Origin: Streptomyces sp. ISL-96
GTDB lineage: Bacteria > Actinomycetota > Actinomycetes > Streptomycetales > Streptomycetaceae
Reading direction: 5' to 3'
NCBI RefSeq assembly: GCF_018614035.1
Contig: NZ_JAGGPA010000018.1
Coordinates: 62,001-126,000, forward strand
DNA length: 64,000 bases
Part shown: positions 24,696 to 34,434 of the stretch, in pieces
How positions within the stretch are numbered: the stretch's first letter is position 1
Layout: the number at the start of each line of letters is the position of its first letter
Translations under genes and position numbers: made by a program
The notes under the pieces: generated by a model
Database searches by the model: none
What the model was told of the DNA's origin: nothing
What the model saw: only the letters and a program-made list of their open reading frames with translations

Positions 24696-26309
24696 ATGTG
24701 CGGAGCCACCCAGACCAAGTGGGCCGCATGCGCCGTGGCCGTCGCCCTCGCGGCGACAGCCTGCGGCGGCGGTGGCGGCGCCTCCGAGGTGGTCAGTTCG
24801 TCCTGGGGCGATCCGCCGAATCCGCTGGAACCCTCGAACACCAACGAGGTGCAGGGCGGCAAGGTCCTCGACATGCTCTTCCGTGGCCTCAAGCGGTACG
24901 ACCCGAAAACCGGCGAAGCCGAGGACATGCTCGCCGAGAAGATCGACACCAGGGACTCGCAGAACTTCACCGTCACCATCAAGGACGGCTGGACGTTCAG
25001 CAACGGCGAAAAGGTCACCGCCAAGTCCTTCGTCGACGCCTGGAACTACGGCGCGCACCTCAAGAACAACCAGCGCAACGCCTACTTCTTCGGCTACATC
25101 GAGGGCTACGACAAGGTCCACCCCGAGAAGGGCAAGGCCACCGCCGAAACCCTCTCCGGGCTCACGGTGAAGGACGACAGGACCTTCACCGTCAAGCTGA
25201 CCCAGAAGTTCTCCACCTGGCCCAAGACCCTCGGTTACGCCGCCTTCGCCCCGCTGCCCAGGGCGTTCTTCGACGACCACGACGCCTGGCTGTCCAGGCC
25301 CGTCGGCAACGGCCCGTACACCGTCGAGTCGTACGTCAAGGGCTCACAGATGAGCATGCGCAAGTGGGAGCAGTACCCCGGGCCCGACAAGGCTCGGAAC
25401 GCCGGCGTGGACCTCAAGGTCTACACCGACAACAACACCGCCTACACCGACCTCACCGCGGGCAACCTCGACCTCGTCGACGACGTACCGGCCTCCCAGC
25501 TCAAGAACGTCCGGACCGACCTCGGCGACCGGTACATCAACACCCCGGCGGGCATCATCCAGACCCTCGCCTTCCCCTTCTACGACGACCGGTGGAAGGC
25601 CGATGGCATGGCGAAGGTCCGCAAGGGCCTGTCCATGGCGATCAACCGGCAGCAGATCACCGACACGATCTTCCAGAAGACCCGCATTCCCGCCAAGGAC
25701 TGGACCTCACCGGTCCTCAAGGGGGAGGGCGGCTTCGACGACACGCTCTGCGGCGAGGCGTGCGAATTCAACGCGGCCGAGGCGAAGAAGCTGGTCGCGG
25801 CGGGCGGTGGCATCCCCGGCGGCACGCTGAAGATCACATACAACGCGGACACCGGCTCCCACAAGGAGTGGGTCGACGCCGTCTGCAACAGCATCAACAA
25901 CGCGCTGGGCAAGGACAACGCCTGCACGGGCAACCCGGTCGGTACTTTCGCCGACTACCGCAACCAGATCACCGGCCGGAAGATGACCGGGCCCTTCCGG
26001 GCCGGCTGGCAGATGGACTACCCGCTGACCCAGAACTTCCTCCAGCCGCTCTACTACACGAACGCCTCGTCCAACGACGGCAAGTGGTCCAGCAAGGAGT
26101 TCGACAGGCTCACCGACGAGGCCAACGCCGAGAGCGACGTCGCGAAGGCGCTCGCGAAGTTCCGGGACGCGGAGAAGGTCGTGCGGGACGAGATGGCCGC
26201 CATCCCGCTCTGGTACCAGAACGGCAGCGCCGGCTACTCCGAGAGGCTCTCCAACGTGGCCCTGAACCCCTTCAGCGTTCCCGTCTACAACGAGATCACG
26301 GTCAACTGA
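24696..26309 (+). CDS. Oligopeptide-binding lipoprotein, transporter operon 2
   Basis: A 537-residue family-5 solute-binding lipoprotein with signal KWAACAVAVALAATAC and lipid Cys near residue 24; note the additional Cys at position 2 of the signal peptide. The mature protein shares many segments with the operon-1 binding protein (e.g. RPVGNGPYTVES here, KPVGNGPYTFES there). ATG 24696 follows GGAGGA. First gene of a second full BldK/Dpp-type importer. Divergence of the binding proteins exceeds that of the ATPases, as expected if ligand range has changed. Confidence 0.93.
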   Translation: MCGATQTKWAACAVAVALAATACGGGGGASEVVSSSWGDPPNPLEPSNTNEVQGGKVLDMLFRGLKRYDPKTGEAEDMLAEKIDTRDSQNFTVTIKDGWTFSNGEKVTAKSFVDAWNYGAHLKNNQRNAYFFGYIEGYDKVHPEKGKATAETLSGLTVKDDRTFTVKLTQKFSTWPKTLGYAAFAPLPRAFFDDHDAWLSRPVGNGPYTVESYVKGSQMSMRKWEQYPGPDKARNAGVDLKVYTDNNTAYTDLTAGNLDLVDDVPASQLKNVRTDLGDRYINTPAGIIQTLAFPFYDDRWKADGMAKVRKGLSMAINRQQITDTIFQKTRIPAKDWTSPVLKGEGGFDDTLCGEACEFNAAEAKKLVAAGGGIPGGTLKITYNADTGSHKEWVDAVCNSINNALGKDNACTGNPVGTFADYRNQITGRKMTGPFRAGWQMDYPLTQNFLQPLYYTNASSNDGKWSSKEFDRLTDEANAESDVAKALAKFRDAEKVVRDEMAAIPLWYQNGSAGYSERLSNVALNPFSVPVYNEITVN

Positions 26310-26364
26310 CTCCGACGCCGACCGGGCCGGCCACGCTGAGGCGCCGCCATACGAGGAGCCCTCC

Positions 26365-27288
26365 ATGGGACGTTATGTGATCCGGCGTCTGCTGCAGATG
26401 ATCCCGGTCTTCTTCGGCGCCACACTGCTGATCTTCCTGATGGTGAATGTGATGGGCGACCCCATCGCGGGACTGTGTGGCGACCGGCAGTGCGAGCCCG
26501 CGACCGCCGCCCGGCTGCGCGCGGAGTTCGGCCTCGACAAACCCGTGTGGCAGCAATACCTCACGTACATGGGCAACGTCTTCACCGGCGACTTCGGCAC
26601 CGCCTTCAACGGCCAGAAGGTCACCGAGCTCATGGGGACCGCCTTCCCCGTCACCATCCGGCTGACGCTCGTCGCCATCGTCTTCGAGATCGTCATCGGC
26701 ATCAGCCTGGGCGTGCTCACGGGCCTGCGCCGCGGGCGCCCCGTCGACACCGGAGTCCTGCTCGTCACGCTCGTGGTCATCTCGGTCCCGACCTTCGTCA
26801 CCGGTCTGCTGCTCCAGCTGCTGCTCGGTGTGAAGTGGGGGGTGATCAGGCCGGCCGTCTCGCCCGACGCCACGGTCGACGAGCTGCTGATCCCCGGGCT
26901 GGTCCTGGCGTCGGTCTCGCTGGCGTACGTCACCCGCCTCACCCGGACCTCCGTCGCCGAGAACTCCCGCGCCGACTACGTCCGTACGGCCGTCGCCAAG
27001 GGCCTGCCGAGGCGCCGCGTCATCTCCCGCCACCTGCTGCGCAATTCACTCATCCCCGTCGTCACCTTCATCGGTACGGACGTGGGCGCGCTGATGGGCG
27101 GCGCGATCGTCACCGAGCGGATCTTCAACATCCACGGCGTCGGTTTCCAGCTGTACCAGGGCATCGTCCGGCAGAGCTCCCAGACCGTCGTCGGCTTCGT
27201 GACCGTCCTGGTGCTGGTCTTCCTGCTGGCGAACCTGCTCGTCGACCTCTTGTACGCCGTACTCGACCCGAGGATCCGCTATGCCTGA
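26365..27288 (+). CDS. Oligopeptide ABC permease (DppB/OppB type), operon 2
   Basis: A 307-residue polytopic permease starting GRYVIRRLLQMIPVFFGATLL, with EAA region ADYVRTAVAKGLPRRRVISRH and terminus DLLYAVLDPRIRYA shared with the operon-1 paralogue. It overlaps the next permease by eight bases (ATGCCTGA), the same junction as in operon 1. No hairpin is seen in the 55-base gap after the binding-protein gene, unlike operon 1. Confidence 0.95.
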   Translation: MGRYVIRRLLQMIPVFFGATLLIFLMVNVMGDPIAGLCGDRQCEPATAARLRAEFGLDKPVWQQYLTYMGNVFTGDFGTAFNGQKVTELMGTAFPVTIRLTLVAIVFEIVIGISLGVLTGLRRGRPVDTGVLLVTLVVISVPTFVTGLLLQLLLGVKWGVIRPAVSPDATVDELLIPGLVLASVSLAYVTRLTRTSVAENSRADYVRTAVAKGLPRRRVISRHLLRNSLIPVVTFIGTDVGALMGGAIVTERIFNIHGVGFQLYQGIVRQSSQTVVGFVTVLVLVFLLANLLVDLLYAVLDPRIRYA

Positions 27289-28273
27289 GCCGAAATACGA
27301 CGACGGGGGAGCCATCGCGGCGACCGGCGCCGGCGGCGGCGGCGCGGGCCTCGCCATGGGCGGGACGGGCGAGGGCGAGACGCCGGAGAGGACCCCGGGG
27401 GGTCCCCAGGGCACGGGCCCAGCCTCCAAGCCGCGCAGTCTGTGGTCCGACGCCTGGCACGATCTGCGCCGCAACCCGGTCTTCATCGTCTCCGGGGTCG
27501 TCATCGCCTTCCTCGTCGTGATCTCGCTGTGGCCGTCGCTCATCGCGAGCGGCAACCCGCTCCATTGCGACCTGGGCAAGGCCCAGGAGGGCTCGCAGCC
27601 CGGCCACCCCTTCGGCTTCGACCGGCAGGGCTGCGACGTCTACACCCGGACGGTCTACGGCGCCAGGACCTCGGTGACGGTCGGCGTCTGCTCCACCCTC
27701 GGGGTGGCTCTGCTCGGCAGCGTCCTGGGCGGGCTCGCCGGCTTCTTCGGCGGTGCGTGGGACGCGCTGCTCTCCCGTGTCACGGATGTCTTCTTCGGTA
27801 TCCCGGTCGTCCTCGGCGGGCTCGTTTTCCTCTCCGTCATCACCAGCACCACCGTCTGGCCGGTGATCGGCTTCATCGTGCTGCTCGGCTGGCCGCAGAT
27901 CGCCCGTATCGCGCGCGGCTCGGTCATCACCGCCAAACAGAACGACTACGTCCAGGCGGCGCGGGCGCTCGGCGCGAGCAACGCGCGGATGCTGCTGCGG
28001 CACGTCACGCCCAACGCCGTCGCGCCGGTCATCGTCGTGGCGACCATCGCCCTCGGTACGTACATCTCGCTGGAGGCGACCCTCTCGTACCTCGGCGTCG
28101 GCCTGAAGCCGCCCGCCGTGTCCTGGGGCATCGACATCTCCGCCGCCTCGCAGTACGTCCGCAACGCCCCGCACATGCTGCTCTGGCCGGCGGGGGCGCT
28201 CGCGATCACGGTGCTGGCGTTCATCATGCTCGGCGACGCGGTGCGCGACGCCCTCGACCCCAAGCTGCGCTGA
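27281..28273 (+). CDS. Oligopeptide ABC permease (DppC/OppC type), operon 2
   Basis: A 330-residue permease with a Gly/Ala-rich N-terminal tail (GGGGAGLAMGGTGEGETPE) before the first helix; tail sequence differs completely from the operon-1 paralogue although the membrane part is closely related. EAA region NDYVQAARALGASNARMLL; ends MLGDAVRDALDPKLR. A cytoplasmic/extracellular loop has two cysteines (NPLHCDLG, RQGCDVY) not present in the other copy. Confidence 0.95.
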   Translation: MPEPKYDDGGAIAATGAGGGGAGLAMGGTGEGETPERTPGGPQGTGPASKPRSLWSDAWHDLRRNPVFIVSGVVIAFLVVISLWPSLIASGNPLHCDLGKAQEGSQPGHPFGFDRQGCDVYTRTVYGARTSVTVGVCSTLGVALLGSVLGGLAGFFGGAWDALLSRVTDVFFGIPVVLGGLVFLSVITSTTVWPVIGFIVLLGWPQIARIARGSVITAKQNDYVQAARALGASNARMLLRHVTPNAVAPVIVVATIALGTYISLEATLSYLGVGLKPPAVSWGIDISAASQYVRNAPHMLLWPAGALAITVLAFIMLGDAVRDALDPKLR

Positions 28274-28284
28274 GGAGCCACGCG

Positions 28285-29268
28285 ATGCCTGCCATGTTGC
28301 TCGAAGTGCGCGACCTGTACGTCGAATTCCGCACGCGCGACGGGGTCGCCAAGGCCGTGAACGGCGTCAGCTATTCGGTCGCGGAGGGCGAGACGCTCGC
28401 CGTGCTCGGCGAGTCCGGCTCGGGGAAGTCCGTCACCGCGCAGGCGGTCATGGGGATCCTCGACATGCCGCCGGGCAAGATCGCGGGCGGGGAGATCATC
28501 TTCCAGGGGCGCGACCTGCTGAAGCTGAAGGAGGACGAGCGGCGGAAGGTCAGGGGCCGGGAGATGGCCATGATCTTCCAGGACGCGCTGTCGTCGCTGA
28601 ACCCCGTGCTCACGGTGGGAGAACAGCTGGGCGAGATGTTCGTCGTACACCGGGGGATGTCCAGGAAGGACGCGAAGGCGAAGGCCGTCGAGCTCATGGA
28701 CCGGGTACGCATTCCGGCGGCCAGGGAGCGCGTCGGGCAGTACCCGCACCAGTTCTCCGGCGGCATGCGCCAGCGCATCATGATCGCGATGGCGCTGGCC
28801 CTGGAGCCCTCGCTGATCATCGCGGACGAACCGACGACCGCGCTGGACGTGACCGTACAGGCGCAGGTCATGGACCTGCTCGCGGAGTTGCGGCGCGAGC
28901 TCGACATGGGGCTCATCCTGATCACTCATGATCTGGGTGTGGTCGCGGACGTCGCGGACAAGATCGCCGTGATGTACGCGGGACGGATTGTGGAGGCCGC
29001 GCCCGTCCACGACATCTACAAGGCGCCGGCCCACCCGTACACGCGTGGTCTGCTGGACTCGATCCCGCGCCTGGACCAGAAGGGCCAGGAGCTGTACGCG
29101 ATCAAGGGCCTGCCACCGAACCTCATGCACATCCCGCCCGGCTGCGCCTTCCACCCGCGCTGCCCGCTGGCCCGTGACGTGTGCCGCACGGATGTTCCGC
29201 CGCTGTACGAGGTGTCGGAGGGCCGCGGGAGCGCGTGCCATTTCTGGCAGGAGGCGCTGAATGGCTGA
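28285..29268 (+). CDS. Oligopeptide ABC ATPase (DppD/OppD type), operon 2
   Basis: A 327-residue ATPase: Walker A GESGSGKS, signature FSGGMRQR, Walker [13 protein letters not shown], and C-terminal CAFHPRCPLARDVC. ATG 28285 lies behind GAGGA; the long open frame upstream is the permease gene in another frame. Shares near-identical blocks with the operon-1 OppD and the same eight-base ATGGCTGA overlap with the next gene. Confidence 0.95.
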   Translation: MPAMLLEVRDLYVEFRTRDGVAKAVNGVSYSVAEGETLAVLGESGSGKSVTAQAVMGILDMPPGKIAGGEIIFQGRDLLKLKEDERRKVRGREMAMIFQDALSSLNPVLTVGEQLGEMFVVHRGMSRKDAKAKAVELMDRVRIPAARERVGQYPHQFSGGMRQRIMIAMALALEPSLIIADEPTTALDVTVQAQVMDLLAELRRELDMGLILITHDLGVVADVADKIAVMYAGRIVEAAPVHDIYKAPAHPYTRGLLDSIPRLDQKGQELYAIKGLPPNLMHIPPGCAFHPRCPLARDVCRTDVPPLYEVSEGRGSACHFWQEALNG

Positions 29269-30289
29269 GCCGATTCTGCAAGTACGCGGGCTGCACAAGC
29301 ACTACCCCCTGACCCAGGGTGTGGTCTTCAAGAGGCAGGTCGGCGCGGTGAAGGCGGTCGACGGCGTCGACCTCGACCTGGTGGCGGGGGAGACGCTCGG
29401 CATCGTGGGGGAGTCGGGCTGCGGCAAGTCGACGCTCGCCAGGCTGCTGGTGCATCTGGAGCGGCCGACGGCCGGGACGATCCTTTACAAGGGCGAGGAC
29501 ATCACCCGGCTGTCGGGGCGGGCGCTGAAGGCGGTGCGGAGGAACATCCAGATGGTGTTCCAGGACCCGTACACGTCCCTGAACCCCCGTATGACGGTGG
29601 GCGACATCGTCGGTGAGCCGTACGAGATCCATCCCGAGGTGGCGCCGAAGGGCGAGCGGCGGCGAAAGGTCCAGGAGCTGCTGGACGTGGTCGGGCTCAA
29701 CCCAGAGTGCATCAACCGCTACCCGCACCAGTTCTCGGGCGGCCAGCGTCAGCGCATCGGCATCGCGCGGGGGCTCGCGCTCCGGCCGGAGATCATCGTG
29801 GCCGACGAACCGGTGTCGGCACTGGATGTCTCGGTGCAGGCGCAGGTCATCAACCTGCTGGACAAGCTCCAGAACGAGTTCAGCCTGAGCTACGTCTTCA
29901 TCGCCCACGACCTGTCGATCGTGCGGCACATCTCGGACCGGGTGGGCGTGATGTATCTCGGGCGGATCGTGGAGATCGGCAAGGACGCCGAGATCTACGA
30001 CCGGCCGACGCACCCGTACACGCAGGCGCTGCTCTCCGCCGTGCCGGTGCCGGACCCGATGGCGCGCGAGCACCGCGAGCGGATCCTGCTGTCCGGCGAC
30101 GTGCCGTCGCCCGCGAACATCCCTTCGGGGTGCCGGTTCCGTACGCGCTGCTGGAAGGCGGAGGAACGGTGCGCGATGGAGGTGCCGTTGCTGGCGGTGC
30201 CGGCGGTTTTCCGGGACGTGGACTCGCCGGCGGCGCACGACTCGGCGTGCCACTTCCCGGAGGGGAAGCGGGTGGTCCCGGCGGGGTGA
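29261..30289 (+). CDS. Oligopeptide ABC ATPase (DppF/OppF type), operon 2
   Basis: A 342-residue ATPase with Walker A GESGCGKS, signature FSGGQRQR, Walker [13 protein letters not shown] and the C-terminal [14 protein letters not shown] motif. It begins directly with the ATPase domain ([19 protein letters not shown]), lacking the extra N-terminal segment of its operon-1 paralogue. Last gene of operon 2, followed by a convergent S9 peptidase gene. Confidence 0.95.
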   Translation: MAEPILQVRGLHKHYPLTQGVVFKRQVGAVKAVDGVDLDLVAGETLGIVGESGCGKSTLARLLVHLERPTAGTILYKGEDITRLSGRALKAVRRNIQMVFQDPYTSLNPRMTVGDIVGEPYEIHPEVAPKGERRRKVQELLDVVGLNPECINRYPHQFSGGQRQRIGIARGLALRPEIIVADEPVSALDVSVQAQVINLLDKLQNEFSLSYVFIAHDLSIVRHISDRVGVMYLGRIVEIGKDAEIYDRPTHPYTQALLSAVPVPDPMAREHRERILLSGDVPSPANIPSGCRFRTRCWKAEERCAMEVPLLAVPAVFRDVDSPAAHDSACHFPEGKRVVPAG

Positions 30290-30413
30290 GGGGTGGGCGA
30301 CATTGTGCGACAAATGCCGGACAACTTCGTTAACGCGCAAGCAACTTGGCTGACGCGGCTCCGATATACGAACGCGCCATGCTGAACAGCGTACGGCCGT
30401 GCGGGTGCCGTTG

Positions 30414-30449
30414 CCCGGCCGGGGGTGCGCCATGTCGCCCCCGGCCGGG
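30414..30449. terminator. Bidirectional hairpin terminator after operon 2
   Basis: Perfect 12-bp stem CCCGGCCGGGGG/CCCCCGGCCGGG with a 12-base loop, between converging operon 2 and the S9 peptidase gene. Confidence 0.82.
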
Positions 30450-30484
30450 TACCCGTGCCGCCGGCTCCTCGGCACTTCCCAGGC

Positions 30485-32614
30485 TTACGCCAGTCCCAGT
30501 GACCTCCGCAGGAAGTCCACCTGGAGCAGCAGCAGGTTCTCCGCCACCTGCTCCTGGGGAGTCATGTGCGTCACCCCTGACAACGGCAGCACCTCATGCG
30601 GCCGTCCCGCGGCCAGCAGCGCCGACGACAGCCGCAGCGAGTGTGCGATCACCACATTGTCGTCCGCCAGACCATGGATGATCATCAGCGGCCGGTGTTC
30701 ATCCGCCGGCTGTGACAAACCGCCGTCGATGACAAGAGAGTTCGCGGCGTACACCTCCGGCTGGGCCCCCGGATCCCCCAGATACCGCTCCGTGTAGTGC
30801 GTGTCGTACAGCCGCCAGTCGGTGACCGGGGCGCCCGCGATCCCCGCGTGGAAGACGTCGGGGCGCCGCAGCACCGCCAGTCCCGCCAGGTACCCCCCGT
30901 ACGACCAGCCACGAATCGCGACCCGCCCCAGGTCCAGCGGAAATTCCTCCGCCAGCGCGTGCAGCGCCTCCACCTGGTCGTCGAGCGTGAGCACGAACGC
31001 GTCCCGGATCGCCTTCTCCCACCCGGGCGAGCGGCCGGGCGTACCGCGCCCGTCGGCGACGATTACAGCGAATCCCTGGTCGGCGAACCACTGCGAGGTG
31101 AGGTGGGCGTTGTGGGCGGCAACGACGCGCCGCGCGTGCGGTCCTCCGTACGGGTCCATCAGTACCGGAAGCGGCCCGTCCCCCTCCTGATATCCCGCCG
31201 GAAGCAGAACGGCGCACGGGATCCGCCGCGCGCCCCCCTCCACGAGCCGCACCCGCGCCCGCAGCACAGGCTCCTCGGCGTACGACGCCACCACCGCCTC
31301 CCGCTTGCCGTCGCGCAACACCTGAACCACCGTGCCGCTGCTTTCCGGACAGGCCGAAGCCAGCACGGTCACCCCGCCCGACCGGACCGCGGAATGCACC
31401 CCCGGCCCCTGGGAAAGACGTTCCACGCCCAGCTCGTTGACCCGGTAGACATGCACCTCACCGGTCTCCGCGGCGGCCGCCTCCGCCCCCGCCGAAGCGG
31501 AAACGAGCACATCGCCATCCGATACGTCCAGCACTGCCCGCACCTGCAACTGCGGCCCGGTCAGCGCCCGGTCGCCGACGGTCAGCACCCGCGCCCCGCC
31601 CTCGTCCGCGATCCGTACGAGCCGCCCGTCCGGCGCCCAGACCGGCACCCCGTCGAAAAGATCCAGCCACACCTCGTCCTCGTCCACGTGCACGGTCCGC
31701 GTCGCACCGGTCTCGGGGTCCACCGCCAGGTACAGCTGGCCGCGCTGATCCCGCGACTGCACGAGCAACAGCGGCGCACCCGCCTGCGACCAGTGGACCC
31801 GCGCCAGATACGGATGCCGGGCCCGGTCCCACACCACCTCCGTACGCTCGCCGCCCTCATCGACCCCGTACAGGAAGAGCCGCACCTCGGCATTGGGCGT
31901 CCCCGCCACCGGATACGCGATCCGCGCCGGCTCGCGCTCCGGCTGCGCCGGGTCCGAGATCCACCAGCGCGTCACGGGCGCGTCGTCGACGCGGGCCACC
32001 AGGAGCCGGTCCGATTCCGGCGACCACCAGAAGCCGCGCGAGCGGGCCATCTCCTCCGCCGCGACGAATTCCGCCAGACCGTACGTCGTGTTCTCGTCCT
32101 CCGGCTCGGCGAGCGCCCGGTCGCCGTCGCCCTCCGCGCCGATCACCCGCAGGGCGCCCCCGGCGACGTACGCGACACGCAGCCCGTCGGGCGACGGCCG
32201 GGGGTCGAGAACCGGACCCGCCGCCGGCAGTTCCCGCGCGGTGCCGGCCCGCAGCTCCGCCGCGAAGAGCCGCCCCGACAGCGTGAACGCCGCCAGTTCC
32301 ACCGCCGCGTCGACGGCGTAGCCGACGATCCCGGCGGATCCTTCCCGGCTGCGCTCGCGCCGTGCCTTCTCCTGGGCCGACAGCTGCTCGGCGGCGCCCC
32401 CGAGCAGTTCCCCGGGATCCGCGGCGATGCGCTCCTGCGCGCCCCCCTCAAGATCGAGCACCCAGAGCAGGTTTGCCCGATCGGTGCCGGAGGAGGAGCG
32501 GAGGAACACCACACGCGTCCCGTCGGGCGACACCGTGAACGCGCGCGGCGCCCCCAGGGTGAAGCGCTGCGTCCTGGCGTGCTGCCGGGGGAAGGAGAGC
32601 TGATTCGACGTCAT
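30485..32614 (-). CDS. S9 family prolyl oligopeptidase/dipeptidyl peptidase
   Basis: A 709-residue serine peptidase with an N-terminal eight-bladed beta-propeller region (DPP IV-like) and a C-terminal alpha/beta hydrolase. The catalytic serine lies in GWSYGGYLAG, the Asp follows in IHGLADDNV, and the His in LSGVTHMTPQ. The family removes dipeptides after proline or cleaves short peptides; no signal peptide, so cytosolic. ATG 32614 is chosen; codons before it look unrelated. It is next to a peptide importer and could degrade imported peptides, which is inference only. Confidence 0.93.
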   Translation of the reverse strand: MTSNQLSFPRQHARTQRFTLGAPRAFTVSPDGTRVVFLRSSSGTDRANLLWVLDLEGGAQERIAADPGELLGGAAEQLSAQEKARRERSREGSAGIVGYAVDAAVELAAFTLSGRLFAAELRAGTARELPAAGPVLDPRPSPDGLRVAYVAGGALRVIGAEGDGDRALAEPEDENTTYGLAEFVAAEEMARSRGFWWSPESDRLLVARVDDAPVTRWWISDPAQPEREPARIAYPVAGTPNAEVRLFLYGVDEGGERTEVVWDRARHPYLARVHWSQAGAPLLLVQSRDQRGQLYLAVDPETGATRTVHVDEDEVWLDLFDGVPVWAPDGRLVRIADEGGARVLTVGDRALTGPQLQVRAVLDVSDGDVLVSASAGAEAAAAETGEVHVYRVNELGVERLSQGPGVHSAVRSGGVTVLASACPESSGTVVQVLRDGKREAVVASYAEEPVLRARVRLVEGGARRIPCAVLLPAGYQEGDGPLPVLMDPYGGPHARRVVAAHNAHLTSQWFADQGFAVIVADGRGTPGRSPGWEKAIRDAFVLTLDDQVEALHALAEEFPLDLGRVAIRGWSYGGYLAGLAVLRRPDVFHAGIAGAPVTDWRLYDTHYTERYLGDPGAQPEVYAANSLVIDGGLSQPADEHRPLMIIHGLADDNVVIAHSLRLSSALLAAGRPHEVLPLSGVTHMTPQEQVAENLLLLQVDFLRRSLGLA

Positions 32615-32783
32615 ATGCCCGAAGCTACCGCCCATGGGCAAGGGCCATGCGCCCCTCGTGCTGCCGTGCACCGATCAATGCGTACGCACGGATAGTTATG
32701 ATCCGTAGCGCTTGGTGGGTATGAACCTGCTGGCGAATGTCCGCATGCCCGTTTTCGACCTGAGTAAGTGGAGGTGAACCGCC

Positions 32784-32978
32784 GTGGCACTCTCGATTTC
32801 GGCGGTAGTGCTGTTGGCGATCATCGTCATCCTGATGGTCCGGAAATCAGGTCTCAAAGCCGGACATGCGGTGGTCTGTGTGCTGCTCGGCTTTTACCTC
32901 GCCAGTTCCTCCATCGCCCCCACAATCAACGAACTGACCACGAACGTGGCCGGGATGATCGGGGGCATCAAGTTCTGA
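32784..32978 (+). CDS. Small two-helix membrane protein upstream of mshB
   Basis: A 64-residue protein with GTG start behind GGAGGTG. Two hydrophobic segments (SISAVVLLAIIVILMV and VVCVLLGFYLASSSIA) are separated by a short Lys/His loop, and the end is amphipathic (NVAGMIGGIKF). It lies 23 bases before mshB in the same direction. No known function; too short for a domain call. Codon use is consistent with a real gene. Confidence 0.75.
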   Translation: MALSISAVVLLAIIVILMVRKSGLKAGHAVVCVLLGFYLASSSIAPTINELTTNVAGMIGGIKF

Positions 32979-33001
32979 GCGGCGCCTCGTAGGGTGGTCC
33001 C

Positions 33002-33895
33002 ATGACGGACCAGGACCACCCAGCCCGTCGTCTGCTTCTGGTGCACGCGCACCCCGACGACGAGTCGATCAACAACGGCGCCACGATGGCCAAGTACGCC
33101 GCCGAGGGCGCCGGGGTCACTTTGGTGACCTGCACCCTCGGCGAGGAGGGCGAGGTCATCCCGCCCGCCCTCGCGCACCTGACCGCCGACCGCGACGACA
33201 CCCTCGGCGCCCACCGCATCGCCGAACTGGCCGCCGCGATGAAGGAACTGGGGGTCACCGACCACCGCTTCCTCGGCGGCCCCGGCCGGTTCCGCGACTC
33301 CGGGATGATGGGGACCGAGCAGAACCACCGCGAAGGCGCCTTCTGGGCCGCGCCGGTGGACGAGGCGGCGGCGTACCTCGTCGAGGTGATCCGTTCCGTA
33401 CGCCCGCAAGTCCTCGTCACGTACGACCCGGACGGCGGCTACGGCCATCCGGACCACATCCAGGCCCACCGCGTCGCGATGCGCGCCGCGGACCTCGCGG
33501 CCGACGCGGACTTCCGCCCGGACCTCGGGGCGCCGCACACCCTCGCCAAGATCTACTGGAACCGCGTGCCGCGCAGCTACGCCGAGGACGGCTTCGCCCG
33601 CCTGAGCGCGGCCCCGGTGACCTTCCCCGCAACCGCCTCCGTGGACGACATCCCCGGAGTGGTCGACGACACGGTGATCACCACGGAGATCGACGGCACG
33701 GCGTACGCCGCGGCCAAGATCGCGGCGATGCGCGCCCACGCCACCCAGATCGTGGTGGAGGGCGACTTCTTCGCCCTCTCCAACAACCTCGGGCAGCCCG
33801 TCCTCACGACGGAGTTCTACGAGTTGGTACGCGGCGAACGCGCCGGTTCCCCCGGCCGCCGCGAAACCGACCTCTTCGCGGGAGTGACGTCATGA
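33002..33895 (+). CDS. mshB: N-acetyl-glucosaminyl-inositol deacetylase, mycothiol synthesis
   Basis: A 297-residue LmbE-family zinc deacetylase removing acetate from GlcNAc-inositol, the second dedicated step of mycothiol synthesis. Active-site signature [15 protein letters not shown] is present (Zn ligands H17 and D20, base D19) and the third ligand lies in [15 protein letters not shown] start; overlaps the DUF6113 gene by ATGA. Mycothiol is the main low-molecular-weight thiol of actinomycetes, so this gene alone rules out most other phyla. Confidence 0.96.
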   Translation: MTDQDHPARRLLLVHAHPDDESINNGATMAKYAAEGAGVTLVTCTLGEEGEVIPPALAHLTADRDDTLGAHRIAELAAAMKELGVTDHRFLGGPGRFRDSGMMGTEQNHREGAFWAAPVDEAAAYLVEVIRSVRPQVLVTYDPDGGYGHPDHIQAHRVAMRAADLAADADFRPDLGAPHTLAKIYWNRVPRSYAEDGFARLSAAPVTFPATASVDDIPGVVDDTVITTEIDGTAYAAAKIAAMRAHATQIVVEGDFFALSNNLGQPVLTTEFYELVRGERAGSPGRRETDLFAGVTS

Positions 33896-34266
33896 CCCTG
33901 AGCCCGGCCCGTATCGGCGCGTACGTCCTCCTCGTCCTCCTCGGCGCCATCACCGGCGCGGCGGGCGTCCTCGTCCACGCGGCGTGGTTCCCCGGCGGCC
34001 TGCTGCTGGCACTCCTCGCGACGGCCGGCCTCTTCTACGGCGGCATGTACGTCACGGGCACCAGGTCCGGGGTCGGCGCGTCCGCCGCCGGATGGCTCGT
34101 GGCCATCGTCCTGCTGACCGTCAGCCGCCCCGAGGGCGACCTGCTCATCGGCGGCAGCTCCGTCTCGTACGCCTACATGCTGGGCGGGATGGCCATCGCT
34201 GTGATCTGCGCCACGATGATGCAACTGCCGCAACCGGGTGCGGTGGGCGCCCGACTTGGCAAATGA
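33892..34266 (+). CDS. DUF6113 family membrane protein
   Basis: A 124-residue integral membrane protein with four hydrophobic segments ([70 protein letters not shown]). It is regularly found directly after mshB in actinobacteria and is coupled to it here by a four-base overlap. Role unknown; linkage to mycothiol metabolism is only positional. Confidence 0.85.
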   Translation: MTLSPARIGAYVLLVLLGAITGAAGVLVHAAWFPGGLLLALLATAGLFYGGMYVTGTRSGVGASAAGWLVAIVLLTVSRPEGDLLIGGSSVSYAYMLGGMAIAVICATMMQLPQPGAVGARLGK

Positions 34267-34434
34267 CGTACCACTTGAGTCCGTGAATCGGCCGCGCACG
34301 CACGGCCGTCGGAACCCCGGCTGCCAAGGGTGCGGGGCGCCTGTCGGCGGCGGCCAGTATGGTGGTGCGCGCCGCCGAGCCGCCCGCAGTACCTGGTAAG
34401 AGCGGGCGAGCGGAGCTAACCGGGAGAACCTGCC

